Shown: positions 26,226-37,492 of the stretch, one piece after another
How positions within the stretch are numbered: the stretch's first letter is position 1
How the letters are laid out: each line of letters starts with the position of its first letter
Assembly (NCBI GenBank): GCA_027627225.1
Contig: CM051027.1
Location: forward strand, 90,642,151 to 90,706,150
DNA from: Congeria kusceri
Lineage: Eukaryota > Mollusca > Bivalvia > Myida > Dreissenidae
Reading direction: 5' to 3'
DNA length: 64,000 bases
Made by a program: the position numbers and the translations under genes
Notes under the pieces: model-generated
Seen by the model: only the letters and a program-made list of their open reading frames with translations
Databases searched by the model: none
Told to the model about the DNA's origin: nothing

Positions 26226-27103
26226 AGTATTCACTATTTTAATGATGTGACTTATATTTCGATATTTCTCGCTGTTTTGTTTAAACATTAATTTATAAAA
26301 AGAGTATTATCAGCCATATTCAATGGGTTGGAACATTATTACTCTTATTTACATGAAAATAATATACCGGCTGATGTGTGCTAATATAATCAGACCTATA
26401 GTGTTTGATATTCTGCAATGTTACTTTATTACCAGTACAAAATACAGTTATGTGGTGCTTTTAAGGATTTTAACCATGTCCATGTAAATGCTTTTATCTT
26501 GAAGTGAGGGCACTGAAGTTCGATATTGCATGTTTATTGCCTCAATCAAGTGCGAAAGGCACTCTATCATAGAACTCGTGGATGTTGTAAGATGGCGAGA
26601 CATTGACAGATCTTCAGAGCGACCAATATGGCAAGGTTTAAAATATTTGCTAAAACGTGTTCTTAAACGTGTATCGATACCTTAGTATTAATTGCATCAT
26701 CGCAGAATCGCATCAGGAAATGTTATACTAATTTTGCTTTGTGTATTAATATTTTCCCTTAGCTCATGAATATGCGCACAAGAACATGATAATTATAATG
26801 TTATTATACTAAAGATACAAACATCGAATGTATTGTTGAAGTCTTGATGTTCTGTGTCTAACATGATCTGCCCAGATTGTTCCCTAAACAAAGAACAAAA
26901 TTACCATCGTAAAATCACCCATTAACAACGCAAAAAAGTATTTCCGATTCTGACGTAATTCGTTCAGTGTTTATCAATGAAAGTGACGTCGTTATGAATT
27001 TGTTTCATTGAATGACGTCAGTTGTGATAGCGCTGATGCGCGTTTGAACGTTCGCGGTACAAAGTAAAACGTAGCTCTCATTGTAAGTGTAAACATTATT
27101 TGT
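26226..27103. other. Unassigned DNA with cAMP-response-element-like motifs
   Basis: No gene was recognised. TGACGTAA (26951), TGACGTCG (26984) and TGACGTCA (27013-27020) lie within 70 bp of one another in a locally CpG-richer patch. CREB/ATF proteins bind this octamer in animals. Any function here is unproven because no adjacent gene start is visible. Confidence 0.4.
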
Positions 27104-27292
27104 CAGATCAGGTTAGAATCGAAAAAATATTAGATTTTGGCGTTTTTTTTGTCGGGAGATATACAACGGTGTGTCGTTCTGATGCCAGTTTATTAAACCA
27201 CTTGGGCTAACGCCCTCATGGTTTAATTCCTACTCTAAATCGTTGTTTATTAGCCTATAAACAACGCTTAATCGAATATTATTTCTTAAATA
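27104..27292 (+). repeat. Foldback element R6, copy 1
   Basis: It aligns with the reverse complement of 30388-30581. Shared segments are 'TTGTCAGATC', 'GTTCTGATGC', 'TTAAACCACTYGGGCTAACG', 'GTTGTTTAT' and 'AATATTATTTCTTAAATAA'. This copy has lost most of the outer inverted arm that is intact in the 30.4-kb copy. Confidence 0.75.
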
Positions 27293-28549
27293 AATTTCGC
27301 ATTTGTGTTGGATCTCTTGTTTCACTCTCTTTACCCTTACTGTGAAGCCTGTTTTTTTTACACATTTAACGTCCGATTTCTTTTTTTTAAATGTTTTCAT
27401 TGTTCATCAATCCATGGGTATTCAATTTCTCGCTCATTGTCTTAAATATGGCCGACTAATTCCAACAAACGATCTGCTAATACTTTCAGCGAACGCACCG
27501 CAGCAGCCTTTTATGACGTTACTAATGACGTCAGCGCGCCGTTTACGACGGCGCGAGAAATCGATTGTGTACCAAACTACCCGTGTTTTGGCACACTGGG
27601 AGTAGAAAACTCCGCATTTGGAACACCTCATTTGTATGCTCGGCACTCTGAAAACTGTATCCGTTAACATCAACGTAAGTTTGTAACTATTTATAGAAAA
27701 GTGTGTAATATATGTATATTACACACTCGGTTATGTATAATTCATAGTACAATACACGTTATATAATTAGAATTGCAATCCTAAGCGTTGACATTATGGA
27801 AATGATATGTTTAGACTTCAATAACATTTCATTCGAGTACATCATTTATATTGGAAATAGTATTGGTGCGAACTGTAAGTATGGTGCAATTAATTAACAA
27901 TACAAATCCATTTCATTTGTTATGTTGGTCATGCTTTACATTGTCCTTTTGTTTACAAAAAACCTACAGCCCTCACTTACTGCAAATGCTAATTGAACTT
28001 GAAGGATATTCGATATTCATCAGTTAATGAAAAAAGATAAATCATATGCCAAACACAACCGCGCTGCAACGGACAGATAACACTATTTGTCTAGCTGACA
28101 AGAAATGTATCGCGCTGATTGTATTGCGTTCCTTATCAGTCATTAATTGTAAGTAATAAATAATATTCCATAAATGGATGACAGTGTATAAAATAAGCCA
28201 TATCGTAACAAAATATCAATACCATAATTAACTGCTGTCGCCCGGCCTCTAAAGCTTTATCGTTATGTTTGAGAATGTACTGAGAATGTACTGGATGCAA
28301 TTAGCATTATATTAATTAAAAACGTGTGTTCTTCTTGTCTGTCTTGACATTGATGTTGTAATGTGATTTATATTCAAACGCTAAAACACGTGCCATGTAG
28401 AATACAATAAACAGGCTAAACAATCTAGTCACTGAGGTAAGGATGAAACTATTTACAAATCGGAACGAATTTCAAACAAGAGAATGTAAAACAAACGATG
28501 GTCATAGTTGCCCAATGATTTAAAAAGCAGACCCCAGTGTTCTTTTTCT
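27293..28549. other. Unassigned DNA
   Basis: A CpG-rich patch at 27480-27560 contains TGACGTT (27514) and TGACGTCA (27526-27533), followed by the short inverted repeat CGCCGTTTACGACGGCG. Open frames on both strands here have no recognised domain. Confidence 0.4.
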
Positions 28550-28793
28550 GGGCCCAGTTGCTCAAAACTTTAATGGCCGGTTAAGCTAACGGCCTGTTAA
28601 CTTTCAATGTAAATAAAACTAATATTACAAGCATCTCGCTTATGAAGCATTTGACAATTATTTTAGCATATCAATTTCATTAAAATAAATGCAAATTTTA
28701 AAATTCTAACATTTAATTTATATCAAAAACCTCATCCAAAAGTTAACGACTGTTAGCTTAATTGGCCGTTAAAGTTTTTGAGTAATTGGGCCC
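28550..28793. mobile_element. MITE with 52-bp terminal inverted repeats
   Basis: The left end (28550-28601) starts GGGCCCAGTTGCTCAAAACT and the right end (28742-28793) is its reverse complement with a few mismatches. Both arms close on GTTAAC. The 140-bp interior is AT-rich and non-coding. No unambiguous target duplication is visible, so the superfamily cannot be assigned. Confidence 0.88.
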
Positions 28794-30387
28794 TGATGTA
28801 TATATTACAGAAGTTACTCATCGAACTGCTGGAAAGTTGTATTCCTGTATGCAACTCATCCATGTTATATTTTATTCAACTGCGCTCTTGATGTTAACTG
28901 TTTCCAGATAGAGGCGTCAGTACTATTCTTGTATTTACATATAACTGTATACATTGACTAAATGAAAGAGAATGTGGAATTGGTTCTTTGCCCCTTATCT
29001 CGACAGTGTCCCAGAAATGACAGAATGCATGTACTATATGTTTTAAATATGCTTTTTTATTTTGTGGTATAATCTAATTTACTGAACGCCATTGTCTTTG
29101 CATTTGGTCGGTAGCGCATTACATTAAACTTTTGACCTAGTTTACTGTCCTAAATGAGTATTTTGGTTGATGTTACGATTCGGAAGGAATTTATTTTGAC
29201 TGTTCTGCATATTTTATGAGCCTGTCATAATTTGGAACTTCAACCAGCTCAAGCGATTAAAATATGACAGATCGGACGTGGAGATAGCAAATGATTTTTT
29301 TCAAGACATGACACAATAAACGAAACTAGTTTAGCAAACTTTAATTATTTCAGTTTTAAAAAGTGTATATATGAACTAACAGATGATGTTTTGTAAGGAA
29401 TATCAACTAAATGCGATTAAAAAATGCAGAATGCATTTTTATTTTTACATATAACAATCACATAGATGCATTTACAAACCACAACATATTACAAAATTAT
29501 CAATTCTTCGAATTTTTGTTTTTGAATGTCTCCCTATAATGTTAACAAATCCATTAAATGTTGAAAATGCTCTGCAATATTTTCTTACTATACACTTCCT
29601 AAACCCAGGTACATAAATAAACAAATAACATGGCAACCATGCAGATACAAGCAATTCTGCAAAGGCATAAGAAATACATCTTTGCCAATCAGTATACGAA
29701 CACATATTCTAAATTCGACTTAATTGTTAGTAGAATTATTTTGAAATATTCCAAAGAAACTGGTCCTCGTGTTTGTTCCGATTATTTAAAAATGCGGTTC
29801 AAACCTTTTTATTCAGAGGGTATAATACTCATGTATCACTAAACCGTTTAATAATATAAATATGGCAATCTAATGAACATCAAGAGAAGAATAAATCTCA
29901 TTCTCCCAAAATGGCCTTAACTATCGACAGGTTTATTTTTGTATGTGCATGTCAAAGGCAATTGCTTTTTTTGACATCTGATCTTGACGCCATTTGCAAA
30001 TCAGTATGTATCATTAACAAATTTGGCCTTAGTTAATTTATCTTCTGGGCACATGGTGTTTCAAAGATCTTATATACGTCACTGTGAAGACGTCACTGAC
30101 CGAGAGATGTTGAGTAGTATCCGTACTAAAACAGAGCTAGTAAGTGTTCTCATTGTTTATCATTGTGTATCATTAATGTGTTCACTGCTTTTTGATATCA
30201 ACATATTATCGACATATTTCTTTAGACCAGTTACTGCAATTATATGTTATTATGATTTTGTTCTACTTTCAGAAAGTTTAAAAGTGTCATATTACAGTCA
30301 ACAAAATGTTGGTTATCACGCTTTCTGTTGAAAAATTAAAACAGAACTGCGTAAACCATGTTTATGTATGGAATACTGCTTCATTAG
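28794..30387. other. Unassigned DNA
   Basis: No supported gene. A minus-strand open frame at 29472-29705 contains 'VPGFRKCIVRKYC', which superficially recalls the end of a seven-transmembrane receptor. It lacks the NPxxY motif and has no receptor-like sequence upstream. Confidence 0.4.
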
Positions 30388-30581
30388 TTATTTAAGAAAT
30401 ATTGTTTGATTTATCGTTGTTTATCGACCAATAAACACCGATTTGGAGTTCTGATGCGAAGGAATTAAACGTTAGCCCGAGTGGTTTAATAGCCACGCAT
30501 CAGAACAACAAAGTGTTGTTTATTGGCCGATAAACAACGATAAGATAAAATTATTTCGATTGTAACACGATCTGACAAGTT
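30388..30581 (-). repeat. Foldback element R6, copy 2 (intact arms)
   Basis: Outer arms 30412-30438 and 30513-30542 ('TATCGTTGTTTATCGACCAA' and its complement) and inner arms 'GTTCTGATGCG' / 'CGCATCAGAAC' with 'ATTAAAC' / 'GTTTAAT' form a nested near-palindrome of 131 bp. It lies in opposite orientation to the copy at 27104-27292. Confidence 0.82.
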
Positions 30582-33134
30582 TTTTTTGCAATTGTAATGA
30601 AAACTACATTTTACTATGCTCCACTCAGAATTGGGACTCCTTTTTCCGTTGTTTATTGAGTAGTTTAACGACGATAATTTTGTACTTTGTGTATAGAAAA
30701 ATCAGCACGTATCATGTTAGAATAAAAAATAACACCGTAAAACTGATAAATTGATTCTTTGTGTTTCGAAAACATTAAGCGCACATATTTATTTCAGATA
30801 ATAATTTAAATCATTATGGTCATAACAATCTCTGCAATAAGAATTTAATATAATGCTCAGTGTTTCGTATGCTGTCAACACAATGTCGCCTTTTATAATG
30901 CTCGGTAATTTTGATGTCTGTTTCCCAAGTTCTAAAGACAAAATTTGATTCTATAACATATTTGCGAAAATATTCTTCACACCGGCAATCCCTTTAGTCC
31001 ATGGTTTAGGAGAAGCACAGAAAGTTCATCCAGCGTCTGGCAAGATGTACAAGAATACATCTCATTCTGATGTGTGTTCCCAAAAATATGTTTACAATAT
31101 ATTGACTGTCGGAAGCTATAGATTCACACGTCTTTCATGGTAAGCATATGGATGACGTCGCGGATATGGAAGCAGTATCCATTAAGACTTTTAATACTCG
31201 TAGTTACCATTGGATTGGTTCATGCAACTTACTATTCAAAAATAAAGAACGTGCTCCCCGTGTTGAATTAAGCGATAATTAGAACTGTAATACGTTATAG
31301 TTTACGGTATTCATAGAAGAACATCAATGCACTTATTAGCCCTTATTCGGTTTGTATGGGCAATATGTTCAGCATTTTGTTAATATATTATTTAAGTGCT
31401 CATTATGTTATTGTGTATTACAAGTTTGTAGTATAGGCAGATGTCCGTTCTTTTGATAATCTATGTATGAAAGATGTCACTCAACGAAACCTTGAAAATG
31501 TTGTGTTCCTGAGTACAGCTTGAAAAACTGCATGCAGCTGTACTACTGCAAATAAACATGGTTCTTTTTGACAATAATAGACATTGAATAAATTAAAGAG
31601 ATTAAGGGATAAGTAAGCATCTTATCTCGTATCTACTGACGTTTCCGCAAATGCCAATCATAAAATATACTAAGGGATTGTGAATATTTTTCTGTAGTTG
31701 AATGAAGGAGGTATAAGTAGTCACCCAACACGAGTTTCGAACTTTAAATTTAAAATGTTCACACGTGCGTTCATAATTTCAAAATATATTTTTGATAATC
31801 ATAATGAATAGATTTGCTTCAATTATTGTAATTAATAATAAAAAATTCATATCATTGGCGATGTAAAATTGACTATACAATGTCATTAGGTTATTATTTT
31901 TGTTTGCAACACTGTCCTTATTTCGTTGTATCATTTTTAAATCTTTGTTAAAATTATATAACAAAGGGTTACCTGAAAAAAGAATGATATCCCTGTATCA
32001 TTTCATGAGTTGTAGTAATTTAATCACGAAAAGTAAATTAATCCAGTTAAAGAAAGGTGAATTGTGCACCGTTGAATGCAGAGATTATATTAATGTTATC
32101 CGTATGCGGTTTTACTATAAGATCACCGTACATGTACCAAGGTCACTTCGTGTTTGTGTATTGAAAGTTTGCCAATGGGCTTTGTAATTCTTAGTACATT
32201 TAAGACAATGTTTCATACTATACTAATTTCAGTGGCACCGAAATAAATTAAGAGACATGCATTTAACATGCAGTAGACTCTCAACCAGGTTTATGACTTC
32301 GTGATTTTAATTATAAAACCACGTAATTACTGGGCCGCACGAGAGGCCAGGCTTTGAAGGTTCACGTATCGCCCACTTAGTAGGAAATGTCGCTTATTCG
32401 TCATAACGTGTAGCACGAAATGAGTCATTTACACGCAATAATTTATCAAATAACACTTAATTCTAACATTCCATAAAATAATATTTTATAACCAGATCTT
32501 TGAAACAGGTGCACAGCCGACTAGGATATGGCATGTCATTGGGAATATTGCTTTCTGTTCTGTTTGATGGTAGTTATTTCAATTTACAACTGGATGATAT
32601 ATGATGATAAAAACATAACTAATAATTCATCTATCTTGTTTTAATAACTACATGAGATTGTGACCAACACATCTACAAAATCGAGTTTTATTTACCAGAA
32701 AATATTTACTTTATATTGGCATGGATTGAAAAATAAACCTTTTAAAAACAATGAAAAAAGGGATATTATGCAGATAATTATATAATGACACAATTTCACA
32801 TGTTACTGGCAACTTGTCATTTTAAGCAAATATAATGTTGGGTAACTTGAAGGTTTTTATCTTTTACATCGTATAAACACAAGTTAACATTAAAAGCACG
32901 GCGATTGACACGTATCACAAACACAAAAGGAAGCTTTTCCTGAAGAGAATCTGCAGGTGTGCATTAGGTACATCAGCATTTTCTAAATCACATCTGCATC
33001 TAAAATAGAAAATATGGGAATTAATAATGTATAGACATGTACTTTTACTATTTGGGACATGATCACGCATCCAAACACTTTTCACATGAACGGGTTTTAA
33101 TGGCTTCATTACAACAGTCCATCAAAGTATTTAC
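30582..33134. other. Unassigned DNA downstream of the neuropeptide gene
   Basis: No second gene was recognised. The stretch lies beyond the apparent 3' end of the minus-strand transcript. An open frame at 31900-32187 has no family features. Confidence 0.45.
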
Positions 33135-33140
33135 TTTATT
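33135..33140 (-). promoter_or_regulatory. Candidate poly(A) signal (AATAAA)
   Basis: On the minus strand AATAAA lies about 118 nt beyond the stop codon of the neuropeptide precursor, in a suitable place to end its last exon. Confidence 0.55.
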
Positions 33141-33257
33141 TACTTTGTTCTCAAAAGGTATCAAACTACAGTAAAGTACATTATATTCTCAAGCACAAAA
33201 ATCGTCTGTATATAGAGAAATAACGATAAAGGACAACACATTGGATGTATGTAAGAG

Positions 33258-34154
33258 CTAATACAGACCGAAGCTTTCGTCTGATGTGGGATAATATGAT
33301 GTGCGTTCCTCTGACCGTTTGCCGAGTCGAGAAAAGAACGAATATCTGTCAATGCCACCCCGGATATATCTCGACGGTATAGCAGTTTTCATTTGGGCAA
33401 AATACCAAGGTATAGCTATCGATCGTCTTTTCCTCTCGTATACATTCTCATCACTCTCCAGACCATCCGATCGTTTGCCAAGTTGGTTGATGAAACCCAT
33501 TGGCATACGTTTTCCTAGTTGGCTAACAAATCCCATTGGTACCCGTTTGCCTAACTGACTGACGAAACCCATCGGTAATCGGCTGCTCGGCCTTTTCCCT
33601 AACTGACTGACAAAACCTATTGGCAATCGGCTGCTTGGCCTTTTCCCTAACTGACCCACAAACCCCATTGGCATTCTCTTTCCAAGCTGACTTCTGAATC
33701 CCAAAGGTGCTCTTTTCCCAAGCTGGCTGTAAAAGCCTAGGGGTGCTCGTTTGCCTAGTTGCCCGTAGAAACCCATTGGTAAACGTCCTCTTTTCCCAAG
33801 ACTTCCAAAGAAAGAATAGCGATCGATTCCTCCGCGCTTGTCGTCTGTCATATCTTCTTCTGAATTTTGGTCAAAATCACCGTAGTTATAAACACTTTCA
33901 GTTTCGTATGGCTTCAGATCAGTTTCACTGGCTTTAAGATGGTTAATGTTCTGCCCTATATTGTGATACATGTTTTCTTGATTTGTATTTGGAATGTTCA
34001 TACCCCCAATGTCTCGTTTTGAAATCTTAACGAAAGAGCTGTCAAGGTCTTTTGATTTGTCTAATTTGTCTGCATTAATATTTGCACTTAACATTAAAAT
34101 AAAACACGACACATAAATAGTACAGTCATTCGTCGTCAGGATGTTGCAAAACAT
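33258..34154 (-). CDS. Buccalin-like (allatostatin-A-type) amidated neuropeptide precursor
   Basis: This is a 298-residue prepropeptide in one exon. I chose the ATG at 34154 because a good splice acceptor ends at 34175, leaving 20 nt of 5' leader, and the protein then opens with a signal sequence (hydrophobic core about residues 12-22, likely cut after Ala28). An acidic propeptide spans about 29-106. Ten peptides follow, each ending Gly-Lys-Arg, so each would be C-terminally amidated: GGIDRYSFFGSL (108-119), GRLPMGFYGQL, APLGFYSQL, APLGFRSQL, MPMGFVGQL, PSSRLPIGFVSQL, PSSRLPMGFVSQL, VPMGFVSQL, MPMGFINQL (217-225) and GGIDRYSFFSRL (266-277). The pattern G-[IL]-D-R-Y-x-F-x-x-x-L-amide matches molluscan buccalins, and the shorter peptides share GF-x-x-[QS]L-amide. 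An acidic spacer and an RKRR site precede residues 245-265. The product should be secreted from neurons and act on a G-protein-coupled receptor. Two adjacent 16-residue units (173-204) are a recent internal duplication. Being a neuropeptide precursor is near certain; the buccalin assignment is probable. It could represent a separate GFxxQL-amide family. Confidence 0.9.
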   Translation of the reverse strand: MFCNILTTNDCTIYVSCFILMLSANINADKLDKSKDLDSSFVKISKRDIGGMNIPNTNQENMYHNIGQNINHLKASETDLKPYETESVYNYGDFDQNSEEDMTDDKRGGIDRYSFFGSLGKRGRLPMGFYGQLGKRAPLGFYSQLGKRAPLGFRSQLGKRMPMGFVGQLGKRPSSRLPIGFVSQLGKRPSSRLPMGFVSQLGKRVPMGFVSQLGKRMPMGFINQLGKRSDGLESDENVYERKRRSIAIPWYFAQMKTAIPSRYIRGGIDRYSFFSRLGKRSEERTSYYPTSDESFGLY

Positions 34155-34176
34155 GATCTCGTCTGTTGGGTTATCT
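34155..34176 (-). other. 3' splice site and short leader before the precursor start
   Basis: On the minus strand a pyrimidine-rich 'TTTATTTTTCAG' ends at 34175 and is followed by 20 nt of leader to the ATG. The exon therefore probably starts at 34174. The upstream non-coding exon was not found in this window's visible sequence. Confidence 0.65.
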
Positions 34177-35162
34177 GAAAAATAAACGATTACTAGTTTA
34201 ATTGTGTTTCGCTTAAACATAACAGGCTTTTGAAAAAATAAAATAATAAACGCGTTGTGTACTGCAAGTTACCCTTATTCTCGAGATATAGTTCAACCCA
34301 CAATACCGTTTCACAAGAATAAACGCACGTGCGAAAACCTGACCGCCCGAAAAAATAAGCATTATTTGTAGTCATCATCGTTCAGTAAATCATTCCACAA
34401 AACAATGTTATACACATTAATACATTATTTTCAGAGCTAACATTCTGTTCGTGTTTAGCAGCAACTAAATATGAAAAGGATTTTATTAAAAGTGAGAAAA
34501 AAAAGATTGATTGATGTTTTTGTAAAGACTAATAGCGCGTGCACCAGCGGTGTCTAGAATCCATATTGTGATTAAGAAGAACGAGATAGGGAGACAATAG
34601 CATAAATACATTATCATTTAAATCATTCTACAAACTTTGTCGACTCACGGTTGTTGTTAACGACCAATACTATTTGTTGCATAGAACAGTTTCGACGATT
34701 TTGTTTTAACTGTACCGTCCATAGTTGAGTAAAAACGAATAACAATTGAACAACAGTACAATGTATGCCATTTCATTTCGATTATTTATATTTCTATATA
34801 TATTTCAATACAATGAAGATTTTACTATATTCAAATTGTGTATACCAGATCATCCATAATATGGCGCCATTATAAATGTATCGTAATAATGAGATCGCAA
34901 ATGCATGCAGTCATGATCAGCACAATCATCTGCGTTTGTGTTTCCAACTTCTTCTGTTTAACAGGAGCACTCATCAAATTACGACGGCTTTTTGTCTCAA
35001 GACAGGTATTCCTAGAATCACCTTATTGTTTGCTGCATAACATATTTCAATTAGGTCAAGAGTTCGCAACAATCAATACCATTCAACCGTTAAGAGGTAC
35101 TGTTTGGCTAATTGATAAAATATATAATACAAAGGTATAAATATAGTAATTCGATAAAGACA
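34177..35162. other. Probable intron or 5' flank of the neuropeptide gene
   Basis: No coding exon recognised. This is where the first intron would lie if the acceptor at 34175 is used. I could not place the donor or the promoter. Confidence 0.4.
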
Positions 35163-35394
35163 AATATCTATGGTGGCATAGAACTGCCGTACGATAAGCA
35201 CTTAAAGTTCGCGAAAACATTCGTGTTAACTACTTAGCGTTCGCGAACAGATTCGTATTAACACTTACATATTATGATACTTATCTGGATTTGAAGATAA
35301 AGTTTGCGAATATTTTTCTGCAATATATTTTATTACTGTACTAAATGGCCTTTAAGTGCCCAGAACCGACATTAGATACAATTTGTTGGGGTTG

Positions 35395-35485
35395 CGAGGT
35401 CTTCCGAATTATGTTACTAACACGAATATTATCATCATAATTATCTGACAACGCGATTGTTACCTAGATAATATTTGTGTTACCA
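35395..35485. repeat. Palindromic motif unit, split by LINE insertion
   Basis: 'AACACGAATATTATC' and 'GATAATATTTGTGTTACCA' are inverted around 'ATAATTATCTGACAACGCGA'. The unit matches those at 37100-37440 and ends exactly where the LINE begins. Confidence 0.75.
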
Positions 35486-37077
35486 GATGAAACAATTGCA
35501 TTAAATATCAGTAATAAAATACAACCAATACAAAATTGTCTTAACTCATGGAAAAAATGGCATCTATCATTGATCGGTAAAATTACTTTATTGAAGACCT
35601 TCACATTCCCAAAGCTTGTGTATCCTTTAACTGTGCTGCAAAACTCACCTACGAGCATTACAGAACAATTAAAAAAATGTTCTTTAACTTTCTTTGAGAT
35701 GGAAAACCCGACAAAATCTAAAGGAATCAAATAACACAGGATTATAAAAAAATAGCGGGTTGAAAATGCTCGACATTGAATTATTCATAGATGCTTTAAA
35801 GGCAAATAGGGTGAAAAGGTTCATCCATGAAAATGATTCTTTAATAATTAAATTATACCATGCAATGCTAAACCCACGCGGAGGAAATACAATTTTCAAA
35901 TGTAACATAAAACAAACTGATGTTCAAAAACTTAAAGTTCCATCAGCCTTCTTGCAACAAATTCTAGAAGCCTGGTCTAAAACAACGTATAAAGTAAACA
36001 TAGATAATATATCAAAAGAAATACTTTGGAAAAATCGCATATACAATGCAACAATTAATTGTTTTATTAGGAAGAATGCAATAATAGAGGCATACAATCT
36101 ATAGACCATATTTACGATTTTCGAAGTAAAACCTTTTATTCTTTTGAGCAGCTCCATGGAATGTATGACATTGACTAAACATATTTTTTAAATTATTACT
36201 CACTTATAAACAGCATTCCATTAAAGTGGAAGCAAAAACTAAGACTCCAGCCTATATCATATGCATCTCCAGAATATTTTTAAATCATATAAAAGAAACT
36301 GTCTAAAAATGCCTAGTTAACACCCATAAACCCAAAGAAATGACATGCGTAGAAAAGTGGAAGGCAATGCTTAACATATCCCCTACTGATAACGCCCAAA
36401 TATATTGCCAAGCTGTTTTACTTACTGGGGACACAAAACTAAGAACTTTCCAGTCTAAATATTTAATGTACATTATTCCAGATAATGGATATTTGTTTAA
36501 ATGTAAACTTGTGGAGTCCAACAGGTGTGACTTTTGTTCTGCATGTACTGATTCCACAAAACACATGTTTTGGGAAAGCCAGACGGTCCAGAATTTCTGG
36601 TCAGAAGTTACAAACATGGTTAGGGGCAAATTTGAATTTGAAAACAACACCAATCTTACTTTTGAAAATATTTCTTTCTGTAACTTGAAATGCACACAAG
36701 AAAGGAATCATATGGCCATTCATTTCATTATACTGTTAGCAAAGTATTTTATTTTTAAATGCAAATGTGAAAATGTAATCCCATTATTTAACCAATACTT
36801 GAGCTATTGAACACATAGACTGAAAATAGCGGAAATAATATCACACATTAAATACACACTCGATCTTTTTAGGCAAAGGTGGAGCAACATTTTCGAAAAG
36901 ACATCCGTATGAACCCACCAATTTTTTCATTTCATCTCCTCTTTAAAAAAAACAACAACATATTTTTCTTAAATCTTAACCGTGATCAATCATGTTTGTT
37001 GTAGCACAATTTGCCAAATGTTTGTAAATATGTCTGTAAAAATGTTTGATTTCAGAAATAAAAATGTTATAACAAAA
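35486..37077 (+). pseudogene. 5'-truncated, frameshifted LINE (reverse transcriptase C-terminal region)
   Basis: Three plus-strand reading segments together resemble the end of an L1/Tx1-like retrotransposon ORF2. The first (to 35734) contains 'NSWKKWHLSLIGKITLLKTF' and 'PKLVYPLTVLQNSP', typical of the region just after the reverse transcriptase core. The second (35760-36104) contains 'LFIDALKANRVKR' and 'ILWKNRIYNA', the usual linker region. The third (36340-36810) has 'CDFCSACTDSTKHMFWES', a C-x2-C..H zinc-knuckle-like C-terminus. The segments are in three different frames with stops between, so it is dead. A 3' region ends at AATAAAA plus an A-rich tail near 37077. ATATTTGTGTTACCA (35471-35485) and ATATTCGTGTTACCA (37078-37092) flank it as a 15-bp target duplication with one mismatch. 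Confidence 0.88.
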
Positions 37078-37484
37078 ATATTCGTGTTACCACTCTTCAT
37101 TATCTTACTATCACACATATTATCATGATAATTATCTGACAACGCGAATCTTGACTAGATAATATTCGTGTTACCACTTAATTCGGCGCGAAGTCTTCCG
37201 CAAATTATCTTACTTCCACAAATATTATCGTAATAATTATCTGATAACGCGAATCTTAACTAGATAATTTTCGTGTTACCACTTTATTCGGCGCGAAGTC
37301 TTAATTATCTATCTTACACGAATATTATCATGATAATTTGTGCGCGAGGTCTTCCGCATTATCTCACTAACACGAATATTATCATGATAATTATCTGACA
37401 ACGCGAATATTAACTAGATAATATTCGTGTTACCACTAAATTTGTGCGCGAGGTCTATCTTTCTAATGCGAATATTATCACAAT
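37078..37484. repeat. Array of palindromic 'AACACGAATATTATC' units
   Basis: About four units of roughly 85-110 bp, each built as ACACGAATATTATC, then ATAATTATCTGACAACGCGA, then GATAATATTCGTGTTACCAC, followed by 'GCGCGARGTCTTCCG' spacers. The motif TTCGTGTTACCAC or its complement also occurs in the subterminal parts of the surrounding element (35217, 35245, 40480-40510). Confidence 0.85.
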
Positions 37485-37492
37485 TATTATCT

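Noticed and set aside
29472..29705. Minus-strand 77-codon frame ending with a GPCR-like 'VPGFRKCIVRKYC'
   Set aside because: The NPxxY motif is absent and the sequence upstream on that strand has stops and no TM6-like segment. A chance resemblance or a very old relic cannot be separated.
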